Below are positions 8,327 through 16,803 of a stretch of 43,469 nt of DNA, piece after piece (position 1 is the first letter of the stretch; every line of letters starts with the position of its first letter). The notes under the pieces were generated by a model. It saw only the letters and a list, made by a program, of their open reading frames with translations, searched no databases and was not told where the DNA came from. The DNA is from a virus. The stretch is from the IMG/VR virus record IMGVR_UViG_3300032893_000109, positions 1 to 43,469 of that record, one strand, 5' to 3'. The position numbers and the translations under genes were made by a program.

Positions 8327-8475
8327 GGATACGACTTGAGGTTCTGATCCTTCGGCGTGTTCTTGATCCGCTTGGTGCCGAAATGCGGATGCATTTTGAT
8401 CCCTTTCGTCGAGCGATCGGGCTTCATTTTGCCGCCTTTGTAGGCATCTTGGTCGCTTTTCGAGTAAACCGACAT
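8323..8475 (-). CDS. Small basic protein, 50 aa
   Basis: ATG at 8475, stop TGA overlapping the next GTG. Begins MSVYSKSDQDAYKGGK and is rich in lysine with several histidines (GIKMHPHFGTKRIK). It fills the gap between two head genes in the same direction with overlapping stop and start, supporting a real gene. No recognised family. DNA binding or capsid association is possible only by charge. Confidence 0.6.
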   Translation of the reverse strand: MSVYSKSDQDAYKGGKMKPDRSTKGIKMHPHFGTKRIKNTPKDQNLKSYP

Positions 8476-8508
8476 GGGTGCTCCCGTGTGTGCGGATATA
8501 CGTTAAGC

Positions 8509-8844
8509 CTAGCGCGCTACGATCTGCAAGCTACGCGGACCGTCTTCGCCCGCGAAGTGCACATCGTATTTGCGCGCTTTCGGCGCCGGCGCCGGTGCGT
8601 TCGGCTGGCGCCCCAACAGTTCCATCAAGGTCGACATGCGCTCGGATTGCTGCGCCATTTGCTGCGCAAGTTGCGCGAGCACGGCGTGATTCGCTGCTTG
8701 CTGTTCAGCGAGCGCAGCCACCAGTTTGTCGATGCCCGCGTTCGCGCCGTCCGTCGGCGCCAGATGCACGTGAAACGTCGTGTCCCCGAGTTTAGTGGAC
8801 TGGGGTTTCGTCGGTGGGGTCAATGCTTCCTTGAGATTTGACAA
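8509..8844 (-). CDS. Hypothetical helical protein, 111 aa
   Basis: Its start lies 53 bases inside the 3' end of the portal gene. N-terminal 35 residues include the strand TTFHVHLAPTDG. The middle is a Q/A-rich amphipathic helix (DKLVAALAEQQAANHAVLAQ onward) likely to form a coiled coil. It ends in a short beta segment (KYDVHFAGEDGPRSLQIV). Unknown function; probably a minor head protein. Confidence 0.6.
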   Translation of the reverse strand: MSNLKEALTPPTKPQSTKLGDTTFHVHLAPTDGANAGIDKLVAALAEQQAANHAVLAQLAQQMAQQSERMSTLMELLGRQPNAPAPAPKARKYDVHFAGEDGPRSLQIVAR

Positions 8845-11080
8845 TGTCTTTCGCCTGTTTGAACGTGTCAGATGCTTCGACCGCTGTGTGCCCGGCTTCC
8901 GCCTTCGCCTTGATCGCTTGCGCGCCCTTCAGTTCCGAATCGGCGTCTTGATTGCGGATCTTAGCCGCCGATTCGCCCAAGTCTAGCCCGTGTTTCGCCG
9001 CGAACTGCTGCGCATCTTGCTGCATCTTTTGGTACGCGAGCACCCGATCGGCTTGGCTCAGTTGTTGGTCGCCCTGCTTCGCTTGGTGATCCATGAACTG
9101 CTTTTGCTGCGCCAACTGGAAGTCTTGTTGGTTCTTTTGGATCTTCGCTTGCGAATCGGCGCCGAGCGCGGCGGCTTGCGCTTGCGCGAGCACCATCTGC
9201 GGGTCCGGCGCCGGCGGCGGCGGTTTCCAATTCGGATCGTTCGGATTCAGGAAGTATTGGTTCACGTCGCCGAGTCCGCTGGCGTTCACGAGCTTGTGCA
9301 ACGTGTTGAACACTTTCTTTTGGTCCGCAAGTCCTGCCGATGCCGATTGCTGCTGCAGCGCAAGCAGTTGCGTGAGCAGTTGCATCTGCTGCGTTTTGTT
9401 GTTGTAGCCGAGGCCCACATTCGCCGTCATGTCGGTGCGGTCGCGCCAGCCTTGCGGATCGACCGGGATCCACTGCCCGCGGATCTTGATCGTGGTGGCG
9501 ATGTCTTGGTGCATCCGGAGCAGTTGGTGCACCTTCAACATCAGCGTCTTCATGCCGGTTTCGGCGATGATCCGCACCAGCATTTCGACGCGTTGGCTCG
9601 ATTGATCTAACGCTTGCGTGAAGGCGCCGACCGTTGCCTCTTGGATCACGTCAGGATCGAGAGCGACCGTCGGCGATACCCCCGAACGCATGTTCTTCTG
9701 CTCGTCGACGTACTGCATGACCGGCAGCAAATCCGCGACGATCGACTGCGACGGTTCGGGGAAGAACGCGTCTTGCGCGCGACCTTTCACCGGAATGAAC
9801 TCGGCCTGCGCGTTCAACATCGCGGCCATCGTCGAGCCGTCTTCGGTGAGCGCATCTTCGGAGAAAGCTTTGCGCCGAATGTTGATCTTGTAAATGTTGT
9901 CGAGCAGTTGTCGCTTGAGCGTCGACATCAAGAGTTGCAGATCCTTCATCAGATCCGCGTAGCTCATGCCGTTGTGCTTGTGCGGCATCAAGATTGCCGA
10001 CAGCGCGATCATCGGTTGGTAGTTCGTCTCTTCGTTCTCGAAGATCACGTCACCGATCATGCAAATGCGGCGAAATTCCGCGATGCCGTCGCGATCGTAG
10101 TCCATCCACACGTAGCACTCGTGCACCCAATACTGGCGCATCGAGTCGTCGTCTTCGTACTCGCTCGTCATCGGGCTTTCGTCGGCGTAGAAAAGGCGGT
10201 TCACCTTCTCACTGCCCCAGTTGTAGCCGCCGTCGTTCGGCGACGCACCGATCTGCTCGAGCTTGTTGCGGTCGTAGCCTTCGGTGACGAGCGTCGTGAA
10301 ATCCTTTTTCGTGCGATGTACGACGCAGTCGGCTTCGTCGAGATCGATCGACGTGCAATCCGGATCGACCAAGCATTCTTCGGGTGGAACCGGCATCAAG
10401 CGCAGTTCCTTGATCTGCTTCGTCGTCTTGATCTTCAAGTCGAACACTTCGATCTGCTGCGGCATCGGTGGCATGCCGGGCACTTGCACGATCGGCGGCA
10501 TCTCTACGATGCGACTGTCTTGTTCGAGGATTTCGACGTCCGGATCTTTCTGCAGTTGCGCCACGGCACCGGCATCGAGGCCCGTCACCATGCCGGTGTC
10601 GGTCGTCGTGCACTCTTCCATGTACGCCTTCAAGTACCCGTTGGGGTACATGAGCATGTCTTTGAACCAATGGTGCAACGACAGAAAGCCTTTGCCTTTG
10701 TTGGCTTTCAGTACCGAGTAGTTGGTGATGTCGGTTTCTTGCTCAGCCTGTGCTTCGTCTTGCGGCCCCATCGGATCGAACACCACGACACGATCGCCGG
10801 CCGTGAACACGCGCAGGATCGACGGCATCACCCACTCGACCGTTTCGAGCACTTCACGCGTGACGACTTTCGAGTAGCCGTCGCGTTCGTTGCCGTACTC
10901 GGCGCCGATGTAGTAATTGAAGTTCTCTTGGCGTGCGGTCGATAGATCGTTGCCGTCTTGGTTCATCGCCGCGTCGATCTTGCGGCCGAGGAACGCCCGA
11001 ACGTTGTCGTCCGACATCGTATCCGACGGCTTTCTCGTAACCTTTTTCTTGCCGCCGCGCGTTGTCGTCGTATACGCCAT
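8792..11080 (-). CDS. Portal protein (P22-type)
   Basis: 762 residues, in the size range of P22-like portals (about 725). It forms the dodecameric ring through which DNA enters and leaves. Landmarks: DDNVRAFLGRKIDAAM, ENFNYYIGAEYGNERDGYSK, EVLETVEWVMPSILRVFTAG (the conserved N-terminal wing block), YWVHECYVWMDYDRDG, ILMPHKHNGMSYADLMKDLQ, and a long Q/A-rich helical C-terminus (residues about 590-740) that would form the barrel. It follows TerL by three bases, the usual order. The 3' end overlaps the next start by 53 bases. Confidence 0.9.
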   Translation of the reverse strand: MAYTTTTRGGKKKVTRKPSDTMSDDNVRAFLGRKIDAAMNQDGNDLSTARQENFNYYIGAEYGNERDGYSKVVTREVLETVEWVMPSILRVFTAGDRVVVFDPMGPQDEAQAEQETDITNYSVLKANKGKGFLSLHHWFKDMLMYPNGYLKAYMEECTTTDTGMVTGLDAGAVAQLQKDPDVEILEQDSRIVEMPPIVQVPGMPPMPQQIEVFDLKIKTTKQIKELRLMPVPPEECLVDPDCTSIDLDEADCVVHRTKKDFTTLVTEGYDRNKLEQIGASPNDGGYNWGSEKVNRLFYADESPMTSEYEDDDSMRQYWVHECYVWMDYDRDGIAEFRRICMIGDVIFENEETNYQPMIALSAILMPHKHNGMSYADLMKDLQLLMSTLKRQLLDNIYKINIRRKAFSEDALTEDGSTMAAMLNAQAEFIPVKGRAQDAFFPEPSQSIVADLLPVMQYVDEQKNMRSGVSPTVALDPDVIQEATVGAFTQALDQSSQRVEMLVRIIAETGMKTLMLKVHQLLRMHQDIATTIKIRGQWIPVDPQGWRDRTDMTANVGLGYNNKTQQMQLLTQLLALQQQSASAGLADQKKVFNTLHKLVNASGLGDVNQYFLNPNDPNWKPPPPAPDPQMVLAQAQAAALGADSQAKIQKNQQDFQLAQQKQFMDHQAKQGDQQLSQADRVLAYQKMQQDAQQFAAKHGLDLGESAAKIRNQDADSELKGAQAIKAKAEAGHTAVEASDTFKQAKDIVKSQGSIDPTDETPVH

Positions 11081-11083
11081 TCG

Positions 11084-12730
11084 TTACACCACGTGTTCGT
11101 TGGACGGGTTGTAGATCTGATTGTGCCGGTGCGCCTGCTTCTTACGATACTCGCGGCCGCCGTTTCCGCCAGTGGCGAGCGCCAACTGCTCGGCGAACGT
11201 AGCCGCAGCGCTGCGATAGCCTTGCGCGAACTGCCGGAACGCGTCGGCACCGTTCTTCGCCCAGTTCTCGACCGGCAATTTGCGGAACGTCTTGAATGAC
11301 GCGTCCCACTTGTACTCGTAGCCGGCGAGCGTCTTGAGTCCGGCTTCGCAGCCCTCTTCGTCGAACCAACACGAGTCGAACACCTTGCGGGTGATCTCGA
11401 TACCGTCGTTCAAGTTCGGAATGCGCGGCACGATCCGCGTCGGCTTGAGGCCCGCACCGTTCAAGATGCGCTCACGCGATTCGTTGTTCTTCGAACTCAT
11501 GTCGATGACTTCGGCATCGTGCGGCAGGTAGTGCACGCCGTAGATCCAATCGAACTGCTCACGGAATTCGTTGAGCTTCTGGACATAGTACGTCAGATCG
11601 ACGAGCCGATATTCGTAGTAGTAGATGAAGTGGTTGCGCTGTCCGACGCGTTGGTGAAACCAAATCGCGTTCAAGTCGTTGCGACCCAAGTCCCAGAACG
11701 TGTTCACCGGCACGCCGCGTTCGGTCGCGAGTTTGCAAATGCGTCCGGCAGCACGCGCGCGGCGCAACTGCTCGCCGTAGATCGCCCCTTCGATGTTCCG
11801 TTCGAACGCTTCCGACGGCGTCGCAGGATATTCCTGCTTCATCATCGCGCGCTGCTCTTCCTCTTTCTTGACGTACCACGCCTTTTGATCCGGCGTCAGC
11901 GTGATGCCTTCGTGATCCTCGAGCCGCTTGAAGTATTCGGCGAGCTTAGCCGGGATCTCGACGCGATCCGGCAGCGCGTAGTGCGGGTGCTTCCACCACG
12001 GATAGAAGAAGAACTTGTAATCCATCTTCGTCAGCATGACATCGGGATTCTGTTCGATGCGCTGCGCGAGCGTGCGCGCGCGTTCGCACATATCGTAGAA
12101 CTCACCGAACGGCCCTTCGGCTGTCGACTCAATGAACACGAATTGTCCGGCCGCGACGGTGTTCAGCGATCCGGTGATGACTTCTTGCGCTTTTTCGGGG
12201 TACTTCGCGCACATCTTTCCGAATTCAGAGACGTGTAAGTATTGATACGTCCCAGATCGCATAGAAGTGCCAACACGGATCTGACTTCCGTTGGCGAAGC
12301 GAAGGTGCCGAGAGGTGTCGGACGTCGCTGATCGTAAGTCGCGGAGATCTTGGGGCAGGTTGTCGTAGGCGAATTTGATCTTGTCATTGAAGAAATATTC
12401 CGCATCTTCCTTCGTGTGCGCGATGACACCAGCGTTGATGTTGTCGTTGAACAGACACCGATCGAGGATGAAAAGCTGTATCAGCGTCGTCAAACCCAAC
12501 TGCCGCGCTTTCAAAATGCAGTTGAGATACCACATGTTTTCGTACAGATCGCGCTGCGCCCACGACGAGTCGTAGCGCTCGGCGAGCGTGAACACGACGC
12601 CTTGCTTATCTTTCACCTTATACAAGTTGCAAATGCGCCACCACGGATCGGTTAGTCGCTCGGCGTATTCCTGCGCTTGCTTCGTCGCCTTGGCTTGGGC
12701 GTCACGCTTCGAAAAGTTGTCCTTACTCAC
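11084..12730 (-). CDS. terL: Terminase large subunit
   Basis: 548 residues; ATP-driven DNA packaging motor and nuclease. Degenerate Walker A KARQLGLTT at residues 74-82 (lacking the usual GKT, as in P22-like TerL proteins), Walker B-type YLHVSEF at 164-170 with catalytic E, then a coupling-type segment FIESTAEGPFGEF. The C-terminal RNase H-like nuclease begins near NTFWDLGRNDLNAIWF, with the first metal-binding Asp. GTG start overlapping the TGA of the TerS gene. Gene order TerS-TerL-portal is classical. Confidence 0.93.
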   Translation of the reverse strand: MSKDNFSKRDAQAKATKQAQEYAERLTDPWWRICNLYKVKDKQGVVFTLAERYDSSWAQRDLYENMWYLNCILKARQLGLTTLIQLFILDRCLFNDNINAGVIAHTKEDAEYFFNDKIKFAYDNLPQDLRDLRSATSDTSRHLRFANGSQIRVGTSMRSGTYQYLHVSEFGKMCAKYPEKAQEVITGSLNTVAAGQFVFIESTAEGPFGEFYDMCERARTLAQRIEQNPDVMLTKMDYKFFFYPWWKHPHYALPDRVEIPAKLAEYFKRLEDHEGITLTPDQKAWYVKKEEEQRAMMKQEYPATPSEAFERNIEGAIYGEQLRRARAAGRICKLATERGVPVNTFWDLGRNDLNAIWFHQRVGQRNHFIYYYEYRLVDLTYYVQKLNEFREQFDWIYGVHYLPHDAEVIDMSSKNNESRERILNGAGLKPTRIVPRIPNLNDGIEITRKVFDSCWFDEEGCEAGLKTLAGYEYKWDASFKTFRKLPVENWAKNGADAFRQFAQGYRSAAATFAEQLALATGGNGGREYRKKQAHRHNQIYNPSNEHVV

Positions 12731-13254
12731 CGATTCGGCAATCCGCTGTCACGGTTGATCGCGCGACTCAACAGTTCCGCCAGATCGCCGTTGGCGGTGT
12801 GTTCCTGCACGACTTTGTCGCCGTACAGCTTCGGCACCATCTTCGCCGCGTAGAACTTGCGCGCGTCGATCCGCACACGCGAACGTTGAATCGCTTCGTT
12901 GTCGACGACGACTTCGACGTAGCTCGTGCCGTCCTTTTTGTTGATGACGCGTTCGACGTAGTCTTTCGACGTGTCGTCGGCGATCTCGAAAATCTCGTCG
13001 ATGTGGAGTTCCGCCGCAACGCGCCGCGCGAAGTAGTATTGCTCGCGGAATTCGGCGTTGTGGGCGAGCCATTTGGCGACCGTCATCATGGTCGGATAGC
13101 GCCGATCGCCGACGCCGCAAATTGACTTGAGCGTGGCGCCCGTCATCAACTTTTCGCAGATCTTTTCCGCCAAGCCGCGCCGGTAGTTCGTCGGGAAGTC
13201 CGAAGCGCGTGCGACGCGCTGCATGATCGGTGGCGGTTTCTCAGGAAGCGGCAC
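12727..13254 (-). CDS. terS: Terminase small subunit
   Basis: 175 residues. An N-terminal helix-turn-helix region (residues about 25-65, RRGLAEKICEKLMTGATLKS through MMTVAKWLAHNAEFREQY) is the DNA-recognition part. Then comes a helical oligomerisation region (RVAAELHIDEIFEIADD) and the block RVRIDARKFYAAKMVPKLYG, which is characteristic of this small-terminase family. Directly upstream of TerL, with overlapping stop and start. Confidence 0.88.
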   Translation of the reverse strand: MPLPEKPPPIMQRVARASDFPTNYRRGLAEKICEKLMTGATLKSICGVGDRRYPTMMTVAKWLAHNAEFREQYYFARRVAAELHIDEIFEIADDTSKDYVERVINKKDGTSYVEVVVDNEAIQRSRVRIDARKFYAAKMVPKLYGDKVVQEHTANGDLAELLSRAINRDSGLPNR

Positions 13255-13660
13255 TATTGAATACCTCGTCGAGTCCGGCTTTGAGCATCGCTTCGTCGAT
13301 CGCCACGCCGTTCTCGAAATGGAAGATCGCGCGCAGCAATTTTTCGACGTTCGGGCGATCGTAGCTGAGCGGCGTGTCCGGCTCTACGCCGAGCGCGCTC
13401 GAGACGGCCGCGATGTACGCGGCGGTCGGGTTGTACTGCGGCGGCGCCCACGACGTGATCAGCGACCGCACCGTGTCACCGCCTTCACGCGAGAAATGCG
13501 TGCGCAAATTGATCGCGGCGGCGCGAATTCCGTCCGGCATCGTCGCGAACCGCGCATAACCGTCCGGATCCGGCTCGATTTCACCGTGCCACGTGAATCG
13601 CGCCGAGTGCATCACGTTGCCGGGGTTGTTGTTGCGGATTCCGCGCGGTTCAGTGGTCAT
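13241..13660 (-). CDS. Putative lysozyme-like endolysin / structural muramidase
   Basis: 139 residues. The N-terminal signature GIRNNNPGNVMHS, then YARFATMPDGIRAAAINLRT and SLITSWAPPQYNPTAAYIAA, matches a phage family often annotated as structural protein P5/P7-like or lytic transglycosylase-like. The conserved G-x-R-N-N-N-P-G-N start and the W-A-P-P block are diagnostic. It overlaps both neighbours and is followed in the same operon by TerS. Upstream lies a membrane-anchored coiled-coil gene, so it probably forms part of the lysis cassette. No signal peptide. Confidence 0.7.
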   Translation of the reverse strand: MTTEPRGIRNNNPGNVMHSARFTWHGEIEPDPDGYARFATMPDGIRAAAINLRTHFSREGGDTVRSLITSWAPPQYNPTAAYIAAVSSALGVEPDTPLSYDRPNVEKLLRAIFHFENGVAIDEAMLKAGLDEVFNSAAS

Positions 13661-13988
13661 TATCGGTCCCGGTTCGCGTCAACGGCAGCGGTGGGGGCGG
13701 TTTTCGACCGGTTTGCGTCTCCGCGAGCCACCGAATGTAGTGCGTCAGTTCATCGACGCTACGCAAAAGCGCCTTGAGCAGCACCGAATGATCCTCGATG
13801 CGTTCGTGCGGTGCCGGCAGCGCGTGTATTTCGTCGACTTTTTCGCGAATTTCTCTCACATCATCCCGTGTTTCACGCAGCGTTGACGTCAGGGTGAAGC
13901 CGAACCATGTTCCGGGTACCAGTACGGCTAAAATCAGCGAACAGAGTTCCAGCACCTTGAAAAAGTGAGCCGGTATATCGTCATCCAA
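13650..13988 (-). CDS. Membrane-anchored coiled-coil protein (i-spanin- or holin-like candidate)
   Basis: 112 residues. The only start in frame is a TTG at 13988, preceded by GGGGG about seven bases upstream. One transmembrane segment at residues about 12-33 (VLELCSLILAVLVPGTWFGF), then a charged coiled coil (ETRDDVREIREKVDEI) and a proline-rich end. The topology and adjacency to the muramidase-like gene fit an Rz-type i-spanin or a lysis regulator. I see no nested Rz1-like lipoprotein frame here; a lipoprotein gene lies 5 kb away at 18835-19062. Confidence 0.6.
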   Translation of the reverse strand: MDDDIPAHFFKVLELCSLILAVLVPGTWFGFTLTSTLRETRDDVREIREKVDEIHALPAPHERIEDHSVLLKALLRSVDELTHYIRWLAETQTGRKPPPPLPLTRTGTDNDH

Positions 13989-15858
13989 TCTCGTCCCCCT
14001 CGATTACAGCAATAGCGGCGAGGATCATTGCAAGCTCAGCATCGGTGACTGTGGGCTGCGGCGCAACCGGCTCGGCTTGCGGCTCGGCATACATCTTGAG
14101 TTGCCGCCGCGGCACGCGATGGCGACCACCCCCGCCGACGGCTGCGACCACCGGCGGTGGCGGCGGCAAATCGAGCAGTCCGGTAATGTTCTGCTCTTGG
14201 TACTCCGAACGCGTGTTTCCGCGCGGCGGTCGTAGCACACTCCAATCGTCCGCGCGCTGCGGCGGCGGAATGAACACCGGCGGGTTGTACAGAAGCAGGT
14301 TGCGCTGCTGTTGATCCTCGGCCTGCGTCCGCGGCGGCTTCCATTGGTCGTACTGCCGCGGCACAGTCGGCGCTACGGGCGGTTGCGCGTTGTCGCGCGC
14401 CACCATGTTCGGACCGATGAAGTCATCCGCGCGCGGACGCCCGCGGGCATCGTCATCGCTCTGCGGAATGAACGGCGGCGCGCCGGCCGGCTGCGGCAAG
14501 CCGAGCGTCGTGTTGGGCGTGTTGTCGTCGAACCGCGCACGGCGGCTGCGCGCGTCATCCGTACTCTGCGGTATGAAGGGCGGCGCGCCCGCGGCTTGCG
14601 TCGGCAATCCGATCGTCGTATTCGCCGTCCAATCATCCGGCGGTCGCAAACGCCGTCGCGCGTCGTCGAGCGACACGACGCCCGGCGCGGGCGCGAACTG
14701 CAGTTCGCTCAGCCAATCCCGATCGCGATTCGGTCGCGGGCGCCGACTGTCATCGACGAACGGATTCGGCGGGGGCGCCGTCGGTCCACTCACCGGCAAT
14801 AGAAGTGTCGTGTTTTTGATCGGTTCTTCGATCGCACGCCGCGCGCGACGCATATCCTCTGTGCTGTTGGCGAGGAATGGCGGCGGCAACGCCGTGACGT
14901 TCAGGAACGACAGTTCATCGAGTGACGACAGATCCTTGACCGGATGCGGCGTGCGGTTGTCGTCAGGTGTCGGCCGGAAGGGGATCGACGGCGGTGGTGC
15001 GGCCGCCGATTGAATGATCAGGTTCGGTGCGACCGCTTCATCGGGAACCGGTTTGCGCGGACGCCGATCGCCGAGATACGGCTCCCGCGTGACCACCGTC
15101 GACGGTGCGACGACGTAGATCACTAAGTTCGGCGGGATGAAATCTTCGATGAAGTGCCGCGGACGCTGCTGCGGGAAATCTTGCTGTACGATCGGATACA
15201 GCGGCACCGCACTGCTGTCGATCTCGACCACGCCCGACGCGAACGCGGACGCCGACGTGCCGCCCCATGCGATCGATGTTCCGGTTTCGCCGGAACTGAT
15301 GAACATGGTTTCGAGGCCCGTCGTCGGCGTGGAATAGCCGACGTCGAACGCTTCGGTGTACGCCGGCGACGAGCGCGGCGTCATCGTCGCCGGGCTGGTG
15401 CCGTTGAACACGGCGCCGAGAACCGGGTTGGTGGTCAGCGCGGCGCTACCGAATACCGGCGTTGGTGTGCCGCTCGCAGCTTGGTTCGCCTGCACGGCGG
15501 ACTGGCGAATCGCGAGCAGCGCACTGCGCGTGATGCCCGTGACCTTGAAAACGCCCAAGCCGCCGCCGGTGGTGGTGCCGGGCGCGTGGGTGAATGTAGT
15601 CGACGCCGCGACGCCGATGCGCGCTTCGCGGACGTAGAACTGCAGGAGATCGGCGCTCGAGTTTTTCAGCGCCGAATTGATCAGGAAGTAGGTGCCGTGC
15701 GCGTCCGGGTTGTTATCGGTCGGGAGAACCGACCCGGTGTAGCCGCTGTTCGCGACGACGAGAACGATCAGGTCGCCCACCGCCGGCGTTGCCGCGACGG
15801 TGTGCGTGCCCGATGTAGTGTTGAATGTTTGGGTGCCGAGAAGGGAAATTGTCGCCAT
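13981..15858 (-). CDS. Large virion surface protein: beta domain plus proline-rich repeats
   Basis: 625 residues. Residues 1-215 are beta-rich (GDLIVLVVANSG, LGVFKVTGITRSALL) and resemble the N-terminus of the 241-residue protein at 16804-17529. Residues about 225-575 are degenerate repeats of 35-40 residues with a core of APPFIPQSxDDAR, an R/D-rich stretch and an N-T-T-x-x-L or P-N-x-V segment. A poly-Pro/Gly hinge (LPPPPPVVAAVGGGG) precedes the end. ATG at 15858. Probably a long flexible virion appendage or decoration. Function inferred from position between lysis and adhesion genes. Confidence 0.7.
   Translation of the reverse strand: MATISLLGTQTFNTTSGTHTVAATPAVGDLIVLVVANSGYTGSVLPTDNNPDAHGTYFLINSALKNSSADLLQFYVREARIGVAASTTFTHAPGTTTGGGLGVFKVTGITRSALLAIRQSAVQANQAASGTPTPVFGSAALTTNPVLGAVFNGTSPATMTPRSSPAYTEAFDVGYSTPTTGLETMFISSGETGTSIAWGGTSASAFASGVVEIDSSAVPLYPIVQQDFPQQRPRHFIEDFIPPNLVIYVVAPSTVVTREPYLGDRRPRKPVPDEAVAPNLIIQSAAAPPPSIPFRPTPDDNRTPHPVKDLSSLDELSFLNVTALPPPFLANSTEDMRRARRAIEEPIKNTTLLLPVSGPTAPPPNPFVDDSRRPRPNRDRDWLSELQFAPAPGVVSLDDARRRLRPPDDWTANTTIGLPTQAAGAPPFIPQSTDDARSRRARFDDNTPNTTLGLPQPAGAPPFIPQSDDDARGRPRADDFIGPNMVARDNAQPPVAPTVPRQYDQWKPPRTQAEDQQQRNLLLYNPPVFIPPPQRADDWSVLRPPRGNTRSEYQEQNITGLLDLPPPPPVVAAVGGGGRHRVPRRQLKMYAEPQAEPVAPQPTVTDAELAMILAAIAVIEGDEIG
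14134..15186 (-). repeat. Degenerate proline-rich protein repeats (about 35-40 residues each)
   Basis: The encoded protein shows about nine diverged units with P-P/P-F, a D-D-x-R acidic-basic motif and a hydrophobic N-containing segment. Two neighbouring units share GAPPFIPQS almost exactly. The DNA has diverged more than the protein, so the units appear old and selected at protein level. Confidence 0.65.
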
Positions 15859-15880
15859 CTAACGCACCCGCTATGGCGCT

Positions 15881-15905
15881 AAGCCGCGACGTTACGTCGC
15901 GGCTT
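15881..15905. promoter_or_regulatory. Strong intergenic hairpin (terminator or processing element)
   Basis: Perfect 11-bp inverted repeat AAGCCGCGACG / CGTCGCGGCTT with a 3-base loop, in the short gap between two leftward late genes. No T-run follows on the leftward strand, so it may be an attenuator or RNA-stability element rather than a full terminator. Confidence 0.6.
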
Positions 15906-15925
15906 CCGGTCTACGAAAAACCCTC

Positions 15926-16432
15926 TTACTGCGTTTCGTAGATGATGTGGCTGGACAGCGCGCCCACCGTGCCCGCGCGGCACGACAGCGACAGTTCGCC
16001 GGTCGATGCAGCGTTGCCGAGCATCGTCGGGCAGAACGACATGTCGTACGCCGTCCACTTGAACTTGCCGCCGTAGCCGTTGATCGAGCAATCGAGCAGT
16101 TTGCCCGTGGCCGATCGTTGCGGTTTGGTCGTCGCGAACGTGTTGCCCGTGACCACCGGTGCACCGAGTGCGGCCGTGGCCGGATCGACTGCGTTGTCGG
16201 TGACACCGCCTGCCGTACCCGAACTCACCGTCGAGTCGTACGACAACGGCAGTTCCATCGGCGAGCTCGCAGCCGATACTTGACCGCTGACGACGACTTC
16301 CCACACTCGCGTCACTTGCGTGGTGGATGCGCCGCGCAACAGTGCGAGATAGGTCGAGTCCACCAAGTTGGTGGTGTCGGCCGTTGCCGCGATACCCGAT
16401 GTCGTCGGGGTGAACGCGATCCGCTTAGCCAT
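15926..16432 (-). CDS. Minor structural protein, 168 aa
   Basis: Beta-rich and Ser/Thr/Ala-rich protein beginning MAKRIAFTPTTSGIAATADT. Strands such as VTRVWEVVVSGQVS and GKFKWTAYDMSFCP suggest a compact beta-sandwich like a tail or decoration subunit. No recognised family. It belongs to the run of adhesion-type genes and is preceded by a Cys-rich gene whose end it overlaps. Confidence 0.6.
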   Translation of the reverse strand: MAKRIAFTPTTSGIAATADTTNLVDSTYLALLRGASTTQVTRVWEVVVSGQVSAASSPMELPLSYDSTVSSGTAGGVTDNAVDPATAALGAPVVTGNTFATTKPQRSATGKLLDCSINGYGGKFKWTAYDMSFCPTMLGNAASTGELSLSCRAGTVGALSSHIIYETQ

Positions 16433-16802
16433 AGGTGCCCCTCAATGTCATGAAATGTTGGTGGTCCGCGAGCAACCGTGCCGCGTTTACAGTATCGGAC
16501 GGGTCAAGCGACTGCAATCGGTCAACCAGCGCGTCCATGTTCCGACACACGCCCGGCTCGTGCAGCTTGCGCACCGTCGCGCACAGGTCGCACAACCACC
16601 GATCGCACTTCCAACACGTCTCGCGCTCGCGCACGCGCAACGGATGCTTCACCACGACGGCCGAGCAATGACCGCACGTGAACGTATCGGCTTCGAAGAA
16701 TCCTTCGCCTGCATCGACGCCCGCGCGTCGCGCCTGCGCATCTGGCAAGCCCGGTGAATAGCTGTGATCGAGAACTAAATACCCTTGGTTTTGCTTCGGC
16801 AT
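16425..16802 (-). CDS. Zinc-ribbon-like cysteine-rich protein
   Basis: 125 residues from ATG 16802, one base after the stop of the upstream gene; an upstream in-frame extension overlaps that gene and is rejected. Cysteines occur as C43-x2-C46, C63-x2-C66 and C71-x2-C74, with C86 and nearby His, consistent with two zinc sites. The remainder includes FEADTFTCGHC and WLCDLCATVRKLH. A zinc-stabilised protein in a late surface gene block is unusual. Function unknown. Confidence 0.65.
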   Translation of the reverse strand: MPKQNQGYLVLDHSYSPGLPDAQARRAGVDAGEGFFEADTFTCGHCSAVVVKHPLRVRERETCWKCDRWLCDLCATVRKLHEPGVCRNMDALVDRLQSLDPSDTVNAARLLADHQHFMTLRGTYG

Positions 16803-16803
16803 G

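Noticed and set aside
9614-10945. Long rightward ORF (443 codons)
   Set aside because: Antisense of the portal gene, His/Arg/Val-rich shadow.
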